From: Laceyella sediminis
GTDB lineage: Bacteria; Bacillota; Bacilli; Thermoactinomycetales; Thermoactinomycetaceae
Length of the DNA stretch: 64,000 nucleotides
Direction of reading: 5' to 3'
Assembly: GCF_003003125.1 (NCBI RefSeq)
Contig: NZ_PVTZ01000015.1
Coordinates: 1-64,000 of the forward strand
How positions within the stretch are numbered: the stretch's first letter is position 1; each line of letters opens with the position of its first letter. Of this stretch, positions 7,568-17,065 are shown in pieces. The translations under genes were made by a program, and so were the position numbers. The notes beneath the pieces were generated by a model. The model did no database searches and was not told the origin of the DNA. It saw only the letters and a program-made list of their open reading frames with translations.

Positions 7568-8887
7568 TTATTGGTTTGCCGGCAATGTTGTTTTTTGTAC
7601 AGCGGGTTGGGCTTCTTTGGCGCGTGGATAGCCGATCAAGATGGAGATCGCTGCGCAGACGCCGATCAACAGCGGATAAACATTGTACTGTAAGATGGAC
7701 AGCGGGGAGATCGAAGCCACACCCGCGGCCACGAGCAGTTGTGGGCCATATGGGATCAAGCCCTGGATGCAACAAGAGAAAATATCCAACAAGCTGGCTG
7801 ATTTGCGGCGGTCGATCTCATACCGTTCAGCGATTTCTTTGGCCAGTGGCCCGGCAATGATGATGGAGATAGTATTGTTGGCGATGGCCAGATTGGTGGC
7901 CGAAACCAAGCCGGCAATGCCGAATTCAGCGCCTTTTTTCGAACGGATGTTGCGGGTGATCGCCTGCAACAAGAAGTCAATGCCGCCATAGTGACGGATT
8001 AATTCCACCATGCCCCCGATCAGGAGAACCAAAATGGAGAGTTCTTGCATTCCGGCAAAGCCGTTGCCGATCTCTTTGATGAAGCTCATCACAGTGTATG
8101 AACCGTCCATCAGACCGATCGCTCCGGCAAACACAATCCCGCCCGGCAATACGAGCAGCACATTGACGCCGGCCAACGCCGCGATCAATACAGCCAAGTA
8201 GGGCAATGTTTTAACCCATGCTACTTGGTCGGTGGTGACATGGCTTTGTCCACCCAGCGTTAAGAAGGTGAGGATGGCTACGGTGACCAGTGCGGCGGGC
8301 AACACGATGAAAAAGTTCACTTTGAACTTATCTTTCATATTGATGTTTTGCGAATTGACCGCAGCGATCGTCGTGTCGGATATGACGGACAAATTATCCC
8401 CGAACATAGCACCACCGATCACAGCTGCAATGGCCAAAGCCACCGGAATGTCTGTCTGTCCGCTGATGCCGACACCGATGGGCGCCAGAGCTACAATCGT
8501 TCCCATGGAAGTTCCCATCGACAGGGAGATGAAGCAGGCAATCACAAACATACCGACGATCAGCAGGTTTTGCGGTAGAATGGAAAGAGCTAAGTTAACG
8601 GTAGCGTCGACAGCTCCCATCCCTTTGGCTACTGCAGAAAAAGCGCCGGAGAGCAGAAAAATGATCACCATCAAGATAATGTTGTCGTGTCCAGCTCCAC
8701 GGCAGAAAAGCGCCGTTTTTTCGTTTAAGGATAAGGAACGGTTCATCAGAAATGCCACACCGGACGCGATCAGGACGGCGACCAACACGGGGAATTTGGT
8801 GAAGTCCCCGGTCACAAGTCCGGCGCCGGCGAACAAGGCCAGAAATATGGCAAAGGGCAACAATGCCCATGGATTGGCTTGTTTCAT
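7568..8887 (-). CDS. metT: NhaC-superfamily transporter under SAM-riboswitch control, candidate methionine transporter MetT
   Basis: A 439-aa polytopic membrane protein of the NhaC Na+/H+ antiporter superfamily, with about a dozen hydrophobic segments. Recognisable family stretches include FSAVAKGMGAVD, SMGTSMGTIVALAPIG, MFGDNLSVISDTT and SCCIQGLIPYGPQLL. The start at 8887 is preceded by AGAAAGGGG. The upstream leader (8928-9096) is an S-box riboswitch plus terminator, so expression should rise when S-adenosylmethionine is low. Comparative genomics (Rodionov and colleagues, 2004) named S-box-regulated members of this superfamily MetT, predicted methionine transporters. The symbol therefore rests on regulation, not on sequence identity. 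Confidence 0.8.
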   Translation of the reverse strand: MKQANPWALLPFAIFLALFAGAGLVTGDFTKFPVLVAVLIASGVAFLMNRSLSLNEKTALFCRGAGHDNIILMVIIFLLSGAFSAVAKGMGAVDATVNLALSILPQNLLIVGMFVIACFISLSMGTSMGTIVALAPIGVGISGQTDIPVALAIAAVIGGAMFGDNLSVISDTTIAAVNSQNINMKDKFKVNFFIVLPAALVTVAILTFLTLGGQSHVTTDQVAWVKTLPYLAVLIAALAGVNVLLVLPGGIVFAGAIGLMDGSYTVMSFIKEIGNGFAGMQELSILVLLIGGMVELIRHYGGIDFLLQAITRNIRSKKGAEFGIAGLVSATNLAIANNTISIIIAGPLAKEIAERYEIDRRKSASLLDIFSCCIQGLIPYGPQLLVAAGVASISPLSILQYNVYPLLIGVCAAISILIGYPRAKEAQPAVQKTTLPANQ

Positions 8888-8927
8888 GCTTATAACCCCT
8901 TTCTGTGGTTGGAAACGGAAAACTGAA

Positions 8928-8964
8928 AAGACCCCTTCTACACACAACAGGAAGAAGAGGTCTT
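8928..8964 (-). terminator. Riboswitch expression-platform terminator
   Basis: On the minus strand AAGACCTCTTCTTC pairs with GAAGGGGTCTT and is followed by TTCAGTTTT. It lies between the SAM aptamer and the transporter start, as expected for a transcriptional OFF switch. Confidence 0.82.
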
Positions 8965-8984
8965 ATGGTTGTTATAAGCACACT

Positions 8985-9096
8985 CTTCTTATCTGCCAAG
9001 CTAATCGCTTGCTGGATTTGGCACAGCACTCTCCATGTGAAGAGTCCGTTGCCGAGGTTTCCCAGGGCCAGTCCCTCCGCCTCTCTTGATAAGAAG
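8985..9096 (-). promoter_or_regulatory. SAM-I (S-box) riboswitch aptamer
   Basis: Read on the minus strand, the element has a 9-bp closing P1 helix (9088-9096 with 8985-8993). The S-box conserved segments follow in order: CTTATCAAGAGAGGCGGAGG, GACTGGCCC, GAAACCTCGGCAAC, GTGCCAAATCC and AGATAAG at the end. These match the SAM-I consensus core, including the kink-turn and the SAM-binding internal loops. It should terminate transcription of the downstream NhaC-type gene when SAM is abundant. Confidence 0.95.
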
Positions 9097-9229
9097 ACGA
9101 TCTTCATTATTCCGTTTTTACATGCATACTAACTTCGTGTCGATTTCCTTATGCCATAGTAAAATGATTATATGTAAATGTCAACGATTTGTTGGTTGTC
9201 AGGTTTTGGTTGAAAGGGGGGATTCACAA

Positions 9230-9371
9230 TTGACAGGACATCTACGCCAGATATTGGATGAGTTGCGGCTTATAGGGGAAAAACACGGGGTGGGTTAATC
9301 AAGTCAGTGATCGCACAGGGAATGTGGATGAAATCGAAGGAGTAAAAGAACTTGCGGATAGTTTGCCCTAG
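9230..9371 (+). pseudogene. Short ORF apparently frameshifted in a G run
   Basis: A TTG at 9230 behind AAAGGGGGG opens a 22-codon frame ending at 9298. If one G of the run 9287-9290 is removed, the frame continues to a TAG at 9371 and gives about 46 residues containing QVSDRTGNVDEIEGVKEL, which looks protein-like. It is either a broken small gene or a homopolymer sequencing error. I do not recognise the family. Confidence 0.3.
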
Positions 9372-9752
9372 TAAACAATTGAAAAAGGCTCCCTATGGCA
9401 GTAGAGAGCCTCGGCCAGCATTACGAGTTTATGTTAGTGGCATGACAGTTTTAGTACTGGCTTAAGTCACGTACAATTCTTTAATGAATACCATAATTCT
9501 AGATAATTGTGTTTCATTTAAATAAATAGTGCGCCCTAAAATGACAAAAATTAGATCGGATGCTGAGGTAGAGCATGAACCTTTGTGGAATAACAGTGTT
9601 AATGCCAAGATATTATTCGAGAATCAAAATAAGGGAAGTAAGATATAATATTTTCGGCAAATTAAGCTAGTTATTTTTGTCGTGTAAAAACTTCAATGAC
9701 AATCAAGTATAATATATTACACCCTTATAGTTATTCATCATCAAGCACATAT
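9372..9752. other. Intergenic region left of the defence island
   Basis: Contains a hairpin at 9386-9411 (AGGCTC/GAGCCT, no T run) and then AT-rich sequence leading to the 3' end of the gajB-like gene. A 35-codon frame at 9541-9648 lacks a ribosome binding site. No attachment site, tRNA or insertion sequence was seen. Confidence 0.4.
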
Positions 9753-11618
9753 TCAGCGGATTTTGTGGGCAAATCTCTTTACATCTATTTCTTCAAAAAA
9801 GCGACTTGGTTGTTTTCTTTGTCTGTCGCGTTGCTGTGCATAAGACATGTACAATTTGCTTTCTGAACGAGTCATTGCGACATAAAGTCCACGCCTCTCT
9901 TCAGCCTCATCATACCTTGCGGGAACAATGTCGTCCTCTAGGGCAATAATAAACACAGCCTTATATTCCAAACCCTTGGCCGCGTGGAACGTGGAAATGC
10001 CAACTTCATCAATCGAATTTTCTATATAGTTAGATTCATCTTGGAGATCAAGCTCGCCAATCAAATCGATGATGTTTCTCGCTCGAGATTTTATCATTTT
10101 CTCTTTCAACAATTCTAGATGCCTACTTTGTTCAAAAGCGTCGTTCTTTTCAAGCAAAAGCAAGGTACTAATCTTCAATAAGTCGTACAAATCATTATAT
10201 ATCTTGAGATAGCTTTGTGTGTGATTGTACCCTGCACAGAATTTCGCAAACTGCTTTACCGCGTCATCCATGTCATCCTCTGGTGTGATTTCGGCAAGCT
10301 TTGTAACCGACAACTTACCCTCAATAAGCTCCTCGTAATGATTTACCGTTTTATTAGAGCGGTAAAGCTTTGAATAGCGAGGGATCAGCGACTCCAGAAT
10401 CGACTCCAGAATCAAGTCATTTGAAGGCTCTACTATCAATTTTAATGATTCCTTTATCAGATCAGAAAAGAGCTCCACCTTGTTGAAATTCTTTCCGAAA
10501 TGACGGAACGGTATCTTTTTTTGGATAAACACATCATCGATAATCTTAAGTCCAGAGTGCCTGCTTCGATAAAGTACAATTATTTTCTTATATTCAATTC
10601 CCTCCTTGTGAATCTCTTTTATCTTATCAGCCACCCATTCAGCTTCTTGGATGGCTGTGGTAAAGTCTTTTATCTCCAAACAGTCACCAGGCTCTGTCTC
10701 ACGGCCTATAAGAGTCTTTTTTTCCCTTTTATCGTTGTGCTCTATTAGCGAGTTTGCCGCGTCCAAGATAATCTGAGGCGAGCGATAATTCCGAACCAGT
10801 GTAATACTATGTGCATTTAACTGCTCGATGTATTCACGAATAACTGTCGGAAGAGCGCCCCGCCAGCCGTATATGGATTGATCGTCGTCCGCTACAGCCA
10901 TTACATTTCTTGCACTTTCGCCTAATAAGCGAATAAGCTCAAGTTGCATACGATTGGTGTCCTGCATCTCGTCAATCAGCAGATAAGGGAAGGCGTTATG
11001 ATATAACCATAACAGTTCGGAATGATTTTTTAGTAGTGTTACCGTAAGTAATATAGCGTCATCAAAGTCAATCATATTATTTTCGCGCAAACGCGTCTCA
11101 TACTCGACTGCGGCGGACGTAAGACCTATGGTTTTTGTTTTTTCGGTTTTCCTTAAATATTCTCCATAATCAACAGATGAATTCTTCAATTTGCTAATCC
11201 AGTTAGCGAATACGTTTTCTTTCATATTTCTTACATTATTATTCCTTAAAACAGAAAGGATTAGCTTACTCCTTTGTGCAGGAGACACAAAAGTAAAATC
11301 CCGCGAAACCTCTATTTTATCTCCATATGCCCTAAGCACGGATTGGCATAAATTGTGAAATGTTCCCAAACGAATACGACGACTGTCGATTCCGAGATTT
11401 TGCACTCTTGATCTCATCTCGTTTGCTGCTTTATTGGTAAACGTTATTGCTAGTACCTTCCGAGATGGTGGAACTAAGTCTCTTTCGAACAAATAGGCGA
11501 TTCTTTGGGTTATAATACGGGTTTTCCCTGTACCCGGACCCGCGAAAACCATGGTATTTCGGTCTATTGTTTCTACCGCTTCAATTTGCTCTTCGTTTAA
11601 TCCCTCAAGACTTTTCAT
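9753..11618 (-). CDS. gajB: GajB-like UvrD/Rep family helicase (Gabija)
   Basis: A 621-aa SF1A helicase. Motif I is AGPGTGKTR (residues 26-34), Ia is AITFTNKAANEM, motif II is LLIDEMQDTN, III is AVADDDQSIYGWRGA, IV is LVRNYRSP, V is STFHAAKGLEYKAVFI and VI is GLYVAMTRSESKLYM, so all helicase motifs are intact. It lies 5 bp downstream of the OLD-type nuclease gene, and its AAGGAGAG site overlaps that gene's last codons. This order and pairing are those of the Gabija anti-phage system, in which GajB senses or processes DNA ends and activates GajA. It is longer than the founding GajB (about 500 aa), so a general OLD-UvrD pair is the alternative. Confidence 0.85.
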   Translation of the reverse strand: MKSLEGLNEEQIEAVETIDRNTMVFAGPGTGKTRIITQRIAYLFERDLVPPSRKVLAITFTNKAANEMRSRVQNLGIDSRRIRLGTFHNLCQSVLRAYGDKIEVSRDFTFVSPAQRSKLILSVLRNNNVRNMKENVFANWISKLKNSSVDYGEYLRKTEKTKTIGLTSAAVEYETRLRENNMIDFDDAILLTVTLLKNHSELLWLYHNAFPYLLIDEMQDTNRMQLELIRLLGESARNVMAVADDDQSIYGWRGALPTVIREYIEQLNAHSITLVRNYRSPQIILDAANSLIEHNDKREKKTLIGRETEPGDCLEIKDFTTAIQEAEWVADKIKEIHKEGIEYKKIIVLYRSRHSGLKIIDDVFIQKKIPFRHFGKNFNKVELFSDLIKESLKLIVEPSNDLILESILESLIPRYSKLYRSNKTVNHYEELIEGKLSVTKLAEITPEDDMDDAVKQFAKFCAGYNHTQSYLKIYNDLYDLLKISTLLLLEKNDAFEQSRHLELLKEKMIKSRARNIIDLIGELDLQDESNYIENSIDEVGISTFHAAKGLEYKAVFIIALEDDIVPARYDEAEERRGLYVAMTRSESKLYMSYAQQRDRQRKQPSRFFEEIDVKRFAHKIR

Positions 11619-11623
11619 CTTTC

Positions 11624-13450
11624 TTACTCTCCTTCAATACCATCCCAATATCCCGCTAGCTGTATAACGGCGTCGAGTGTGTTTTCGATAAATTTTTCAG
11701 TAAAATGATCACTGAACCTCTCTCCGATCAGTCTTCCTGTTGTCCTACCCTTTATTTTTCGAAAAGAATTCGCCAAAGTCTCTCTTATTTTAGACTCAAC
11801 CTCAGAGGTATGGGTAATAACTTCATTTAATATTGGAATCGCTTCCTCCAAACTTTTGTTGTTTTTTCGCATATCACGTAGCTCATTGGACTTCTCCACA
11901 TCAGCTTTTTTTATTGCCCCTTTGAGATCTGAAAAAAGATTTTCTTTCCTTTCTGGAGAAAGTACTTCCTCCAAGAACGTTATCAACTTATCAATCGGTA
12001 CATTGTCACAAACATATCCCTCAATGTCTCCCATATTAGGTTTCCGTGGTAATTCATAAACATTGGAACAGATCTCTTTGATTTCCTTCAACTCTTTTTC
12101 GTGGTTTATATCCTTGGAATCGTAATCAATCACGGTGACACATGGGATACCGAAATTATCTAAAAGCCTGATAAATGCTTTTATGTTTGTTTTTCCACCA
12201 GCGTTAATCACGGATACACCAATACGATCCAAGTCATAGTTACTGTCCTTATAAATAAGAGAAAGTCCCAATTCAGGAAATAACCCTTGCTCTGTTGGCC
12301 CTTCTGTCAACAAGACCGCTTTGGAAAAAAAAGCATCCGCTTTTCCAACGTCAAGGTGTTTTTCGTAAGAGGATACAAACTCTTCGGGGAAATTCTGGGG
12401 CAATTGCACGCTGGTTGATGTTCCTTGTGCATCCTTTCGAATTAAACAGATTTGCCTTGGATTAATAAGCTCAATTAACGAGGGCGAATGAGTGGCAACA
12501 AACACTTGCCTTGTGCGGGATAATTGCAAGATTTCCCTGTACATTTTGCGCTGGGTATGCGGATAAAGGTGAGATTCAGGTTCATCAATGGCAAATATCC
12601 CTTCCCGTAATTTTCCAATGCCTGCAAAGGCTCTAAATATGCTGACCGTAAGTACGCTTTGAAGCCCTAAACCAAGTTGATCAACATCGAGGTATTTGTC
12701 AGCTGCGTGATGTTTAAGTTGCATTTGAATGTATTTTTTTAAATCCACAGCAGTTGATGTCGCAATGGTAAGGCGCAAAAGATCATCGATCCTTGGCAAG
12801 TCTATTATTTGCTTGGTGATGTCAGCAACAACATTTGTGAATTCCACAATTTCAGGGTTATTTTTTAAGGAATCACTCGCTTCATCGAGTTTGGATAATA
12901 TAGCTTCCTCCTGCGCAGTAAGATTGATTTGATTTAAGATACGACCGAATAAGCTACCTTTATTGGGTTTGATAGCCCTGTAATCGCGCATTGCATCCTG
13001 AAAAAAGAACGAGATGAGTTTCTTCTCCCCAAACGAAACTAAACGATCTGGCTGGCGTGCATATACCAACGACGGCTCAGCTTCCCGTGTGTTTTTGTCA
13101 TAAATAACGGAAAATTTAAGCGGGAGAGAATATTTGTTTTGTCCTCCCACTTGCTCGGCATCGACCAGACCAATAAACTCTGCGCAGAGCTCTTCGCTAA
13201 GATCCTCCAGTACAACTTCTACTTTAATGGGCTTGTTTAAGTCATAAAAGTCCGTTTCCTCAAATTCCAATGTTCTGATTGATCTCTCTGGATTAAAGAG
13301 CATATGCAAAATTGACAACACATTGGATTTACCAGCATTGTTTTCCCCAATGAGCACTACGATATCGTGGCCATTAATTTTTTGCGGTACGATTCGTATT
13401 TCATCTTTGAAATTACGAAAGTTGCTTATTCGCAGATCTTTAATTCTCAT
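11624..13450 (-). CDS. gajA: GajA-like OLD family ATPase-TOPRIM nuclease (Gabija)
   Basis: A 608-aa overcoming-lysogenization-defect (OLD) nuclease. The N-terminal ABC-type ATPase shows RISNFRNF, Walker A IGENNAGKSN (34-43), the signature-like LGLGLQSVL, Walker B FAIDEPESHLYPH and the H-loop VFVATHSPSL. A C-terminal TOPRIM domain follows with ALLTEGPTEQ-type glutamate (here AVLLTEGPTEQGLF) and VTVIDYDSKD. This is the architecture of GajA, a DNA-nicking nuclease restrained by nucleotides and released during phage infection. The start is at ATG 13450 behind GGAGG. The gene is first in a two-gene operon with the UvrD-type helicase and is AT-rich compared with the flanking chromosome. Confidence 0.87.
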   Translation of the reverse strand: MRIKDLRISNFRNFKDEIRIVPQKINGHDIVVLIGENNAGKSNVLSILHMLFNPERSIRTLEFEETDFYDLNKPIKVEVVLEDLSEELCAEFIGLVDAEQVGGQNKYSLPLKFSVIYDKNTREAEPSLVYARQPDRLVSFGEKKLISFFFQDAMRDYRAIKPNKGSLFGRILNQINLTAQEEAILSKLDEASDSLKNNPEIVEFTNVVADITKQIIDLPRIDDLLRLTIATSTAVDLKKYIQMQLKHHAADKYLDVDQLGLGLQSVLTVSIFRAFAGIGKLREGIFAIDEPESHLYPHTQRKMYREILQLSRTRQVFVATHSPSLIELINPRQICLIRKDAQGTSTSVQLPQNFPEEFVSSYEKHLDVGKADAFFSKAVLLTEGPTEQGLFPELGLSLIYKDSNYDLDRIGVSVINAGGKTNIKAFIRLLDNFGIPCVTVIDYDSKDINHEKELKEIKEICSNVYELPRKPNMGDIEGYVCDNVPIDKLITFLEEVLSPERKENLFSDLKGAIKKADVEKSNELRDMRKNNKSLEEAIPILNEVITHTSEVESKIRETLANSFRKIKGRTTGRLIGERFSDHFTEKFIENTLDAVIQLAGYWDGIEGE

Positions 13451-13992
13451 TCGTTACCTCCATGTTCTAATAAGATTGTCTAAATATTGTTTAGTCTGAT
13501 AAATGATTAGTTGGGGCTTTAAGTATAATTTAATTTTTCTCTATGGGATCGCCTGATACCAAAACCAAAAAAACAATCAAATCAATCATAATTGAGCCAA
13601 TTGATACCTTTTAGTATTTTTTATAGTATTACACTTCAGGTTCTGTATGTCAAACGGACTTAAAGAACCTTTGCAATCAAAATCGATATCTATACATAAT
13701 CATCTGAAATCGGCAGTAAAATCTCTATCCTCATTGAGGCAACTTTTTGTGACATATAATTATATGACCAGTTGGAAAATAAACTTTTTTGGTAAAAAAA
13801 TAAAGGAAATTTGAGAAGCAGATCGAAATAAAGATGCTAATATTGCATATTAGCTAACATAGAGTATGTACATCCCTGTGAATGCGGTTAAATTTCTTGT
13901 TGGTATTTCGTTAATACAATCTTATACTATTTTACTTCTTGAACTCCTATATAATTGGCGACTATTGACATAAATATTGGAGGGTTGTATCC
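13451..13992. other. AT-rich divergent promoter region between two defence operons
   Basis: This 540-bp region separates gajA (minus) from the large two-gene module (plus). A TATACTTAAA-like element lies on the minus strand near 13519-13526. The plus-strand promoter is listed separately. No hairpin array, repeat or small gene with a ribosome binding site was found. Confidence 0.45.
13900..13928 (+). promoter_or_regulatory. Candidate promoter for the two-gene helicase module
   Basis: TTGGTA (13900-13905), a 17-bp spacer and TATACT (13923-13928), about 65 bp before the start codon at 13993. Confidence 0.45.
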
Positions 13993-16900
13993 ATGGCCAA
14001 TGAATTGAATGATAAGAAAAATCCTCTTAGTGCCGTTAGCTACAAGGTGCTTTATGATGCAATAAGCAAAAAAATTCCTGAACTTAAAGTATATCAGAAA
14101 TATGGGGATGTTTTCTTTGCGAATAACTTGCATTCTTTATGCATAGAAGTGGTTAAAGAATTAAAACCGAAATTGTCTAATCAATTTTTCACAGAGATGA
14201 ATATAGATGAGACAGCGATATATAAAAACAAGGTAACGCTCAACTTTCAGGACAAAGAACAAGAACATAATGATTTACAAAAATTGATGGATCAGATGAA
14301 AGAGTTACTGGAAACAAAAGAAATCTATCCTAGTACAAATCAGTTAGGTGAGATTCTTACGCAAGAAAGGCCAAAGCAAGACACAAGAGCTTTTTCAGTA
14401 AGATTGCAGAATCAAGTAAAACAGGCTTCCTTTGGAAAATTGGAATATAATGCATTTGATTCTATCGGTCAGAAAAATATTCTTCGCCATGATAATGTAA
14501 AAATCAGCTATAAGGTCGACTCTTTAATGGAGTCAATCAAACAGTCATTGATTCGCTACATTCAATCAACCTCCCAAATGGATGATTTTATTAAGGAAGA
14601 TATCATTCACGAAATTCGCTCCGAAGGAGTTATAGCTGATGAAATTTACTCATTTATAAAAGCAAATCGCTTTGCCGCTGTAAAGCGAGCTTCGGCTTTT
14701 TTGTATTTGGACTATTTAACAAAAAACATGACCTCTGAATTCATGAAAAATCATAAAAAAGCAGTCAAGTGGCTAAAACGGTATACAGAGAGATATGAAC
14801 AATTTGAAGACCTTTGCACGCAGTTTTTAAAAGAGATAAGGTTTTCACCATTGGATTTTTTGGGAGAAACACGTGATATTTTAAATACATTTCGTAATAA
14901 AGACGTATATAATTTTTTGCCTTTTGTTGGGATACTTTCTCAAATCATGGTCGCAACACACAATGGGGATAAAAACATAGAACAATATGGGATTTCATTG
15001 AAGCTAAATGGAGAGGTGCAAAATGCAAAGGTTCTTGAAGGCCAGGGAAAACAATCGTTTCTTTATCACATCGAGAAGATAAATTCACTTGTTAATCACG
15101 GTGGAGAAAAAGATTATTTTCAAAATCATAGAGAGATGGCAAATCGATTTTGGTACGGAACTATACATATAGTACTACTCAAATACTTTTTGCTTCATCT
15201 TGAAGATGAAACATATGATCCCTCTTTAGTGTTAATGGAGGATTTGGATTATATAGCTGGGTATAGTGGTAGTCCTAAACAAGAGGATGTATATAAGTGG
15301 TATTGCAAATTGGCAAAAACCTTACTTGACAATCAATATGCTATTAAACAAATTCAGCAACAATTAGATGAGGTTCGGAAGATGCTTCGTTTGTGTTTAG
15401 ATCCCAAATTGAATCAAATACAAAAAAACATATCAACTCAAACGTATAAACGACGTTTGACATTTCTAAAAAGCATTTTAGCACCAAAGTTATTTGATCC
15501 GAACCGATCCAGCCTATTACGAAATGAGTTGGATACTCACAATTACAAATATATAATTCTAACAAAGGAAATCTTAGAAGATAGTTTGTTTAGTTTTGAA
15601 TACGAAATTGAATTTAGTAATACTTTTTTATGCTCGACACAACATCAGGAAAAGGTTCAATTTAAATATGAAGTCGGGAAACAAGACGAAACCTTAGCAG
15701 TCATGTTTTTGCCATACGATACAACAACAGGGAGTTTGGAGAAGCAAGTAGTTAATTTTACGAAACGTTGCCCAGATCTAAAAAAAGTATGTATTCCATT
15801 TCCCACGTATGATAATGATAATTTCAAAACGCCTGTGAATCGGTTCATCTTTTTATTCACTTATAAGCTCTTAGTCTATCTGTTTTTGGCTGCATACACG
15901 AAACAGATAGGGGACAAGGGAAAACATTTGTTTATTGCTTTTTGGCATTATCATGTAAAAAAAGATAAAAGGAAAGAATATCTCAGTATGGATACGTATA
16001 TCCGGCAATTTGCAAAAGAATTAGAGTTTTTATTTGGAATGAACCATAACACAGGCTCTCAAGGATTTGATTTTGGATTTGAAACAAAACCATATATAGT
16101 CGCTAATACACTATACTCAATGTATGCAAATGTCCCAAAGAAATTTATATTGGATGTTCCAATAGAAATTCCCAAAATCGCGATTGTTGTTATTACTTCT
16201 ATGAGGTCGGACGATCATAAGAAAAGCGATCAATATCGAACTGGAGTTTTCGGTGAAGTTTATGTAGTAGACAGTAAAGGGAAAGCAAGTATTTTCCGGC
16301 GCTTTGGTACATTCTTTGATCATGACAATGAGACAGTCTATCAACAATCTGATGTATTAGTTGGTATGGTGCAAACGTTGTATAACGAGGGATATAAACA
16401 TATCTTATATATCGCAAAAACTCCATATACCACGAAATTTCTAGATAAAAAAGACGACCAAAAAGAGTTATATTTCATGAATCAAGAATTGATTGAATCA
16501 TTGTATGTTGCAAAAGATATGGCAGTATACCCTATGCATTTTACTCTTACGCGCGCGTACGAAGCACGTTTGGGTAGACAAAGCGGAAAAGTAGCACTTT
16601 TTGTGGATGACACCAGTCATATTCAAAGAAGCCTTTATGAAGATCACGAAGGTATTATCCCTATTTTGCAACTCTATAGTGGCAACGGATTAAAAGGAAA
16701 CGAACAACGTCATGTGTACAATAGTCTCATTACTTACCAGACGTTGAATCGTTTATACAATGACGATTTGCTTAACAACAAAATTCAATTAGCCCTCATT
16801 GACCCAGAGGGCATTAAACCTAACCTTATTCGGGCATTATTGCTTTTACACACAAGTAGGTTTGAGTCGAATTACAATATCACGATAAAAGTAAACCCAT

Positions 16901-17028
16901 ACAGCCGACTATTGGGGGATGATGGAATAGCAAAAAAATCCCTGCTAGATATAACTTGGGGAGAAAAAACTTATGAGATGAACATGATTGCCTACTTTGC
17001 ATATCTTCATACAAAGGTATTTGCCTAA
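13993..17028 (+). CDS. Uncharacterised 1011-aa protein, possible PIWI/RNase H-like C-terminus
   Basis: I do not recognise the family with confidence. A perfect GGAGGG lies 8 nt before the ATG. Residues 1-500 are mainly charged helices with coiled-coil-like stretches (85-110, 440-470). Residues 515-720 are mixed alpha/beta. Residues 727-1011 show a strand-helix succession resembling a PIWI-type RNase H fold: hydrophobic strand IAIVVITS, paired strands GEVYVVDSKGKASIF, acidic FDHDNETVY, a helix then HILYIAKTPYTTKF, KVALFVDDTSH, GIIPILQLYSGNG, and a final helix-rich RALLLLHTSRFES. A catalytic Asp tetrad is not clear. The next gene is a helicase; that pairing recalls the three-gene pPIWI_RE islands (Burroughs, Iyer and Aravind 2013). 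AT-rich. Likely a defence effector or guide-handling protein, by inference only. Confidence 0.6.
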   Translation: MANELNDKKNPLSAVSYKVLYDAISKKIPELKVYQKYGDVFFANNLHSLCIEVVKELKPKLSNQFFTEMNIDETAIYKNKVTLNFQDKEQEHNDLQKLMDQMKELLETKEIYPSTNQLGEILTQERPKQDTRAFSVRLQNQVKQASFGKLEYNAFDSIGQKNILRHDNVKISYKVDSLMESIKQSLIRYIQSTSQMDDFIKEDIIHEIRSEGVIADEIYSFIKANRFAAVKRASAFLYLDYLTKNMTSEFMKNHKKAVKWLKRYTERYEQFEDLCTQFLKEIRFSPLDFLGETRDILNTFRNKDVYNFLPFVGILSQIMVATHNGDKNIEQYGISLKLNGEVQNAKVLEGQGKQSFLYHIEKINSLVNHGGEKDYFQNHREMANRFWYGTIHIVLLKYFLLHLEDETYDPSLVLMEDLDYIAGYSGSPKQEDVYKWYCKLAKTLLDNQYAIKQIQQQLDEVRKMLRLCLDPKLNQIQKNISTQTYKRRLTFLKSILAPKLFDPNRSSLLRNELDTHNYKYIILTKEILEDSLFSFEYEIEFSNTFLCSTQHQEKVQFKYEVGKQDETLAVMFLPYDTTTGSLEKQVVNFTKRCPDLKKVCIPFPTYDNDNFKTPVNRFIFLFTYKLLVYLFLAAYTKQIGDKGKHLFIAFWHYHVKKDKRKEYLSMDTYIRQFAKELEFLFGMNHNTGSQGFDFGFETKPYIVANTLYSMYANVPKKFILDVPIEIPKIAIVVITSMRSDDHKKSDQYRTGVFGEVYVVDSKGKASIFRRFGTFFDHDNETVYQQSDVLVGMVQTLYNEGYKHILYIAKTPYTTKFLDKKDDQKELYFMNQELIESLYVAKDMAVYPMHFTLTRAYEARLGRQSGKVALFVDDTSHIQRSLYEDHEGIIPILQLYSGNGLKGNEQRHVYNSLITYQTLNRLYNDDLLNNKIQLALIDPEGIKPNLIRALLLLHTSRFESNYNITIKVNPYSRLLGDDGIAKKSLLDITWGEKTYEMNMIAYFAYLHTKVFA

Positions 17029-17065
17029 AAGGAGGTAGCAGGGCGTTAAAACACGTCTAGGAAAG

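Noticed and set aside
8232-9089. Long plus-strand open frame (285 codons)
   Set aside because: It lies antisense to the NhaC-type gene and its riboswitch, has composition typical of an antisense shadow and no ribosome binding site.
8595-9107. Minus-strand open frame beginning MKIVFLSREAEGLA
   Set aside because: It runs through the SAM riboswitch and terminator in a frame different from the transporter.
13993-17028. Calling the 1011-aa protein a prokaryotic Argonaute outright
   Set aside because: No clear MID pocket motif or DEDX tetrad can be read; only the strand order is suggestive.
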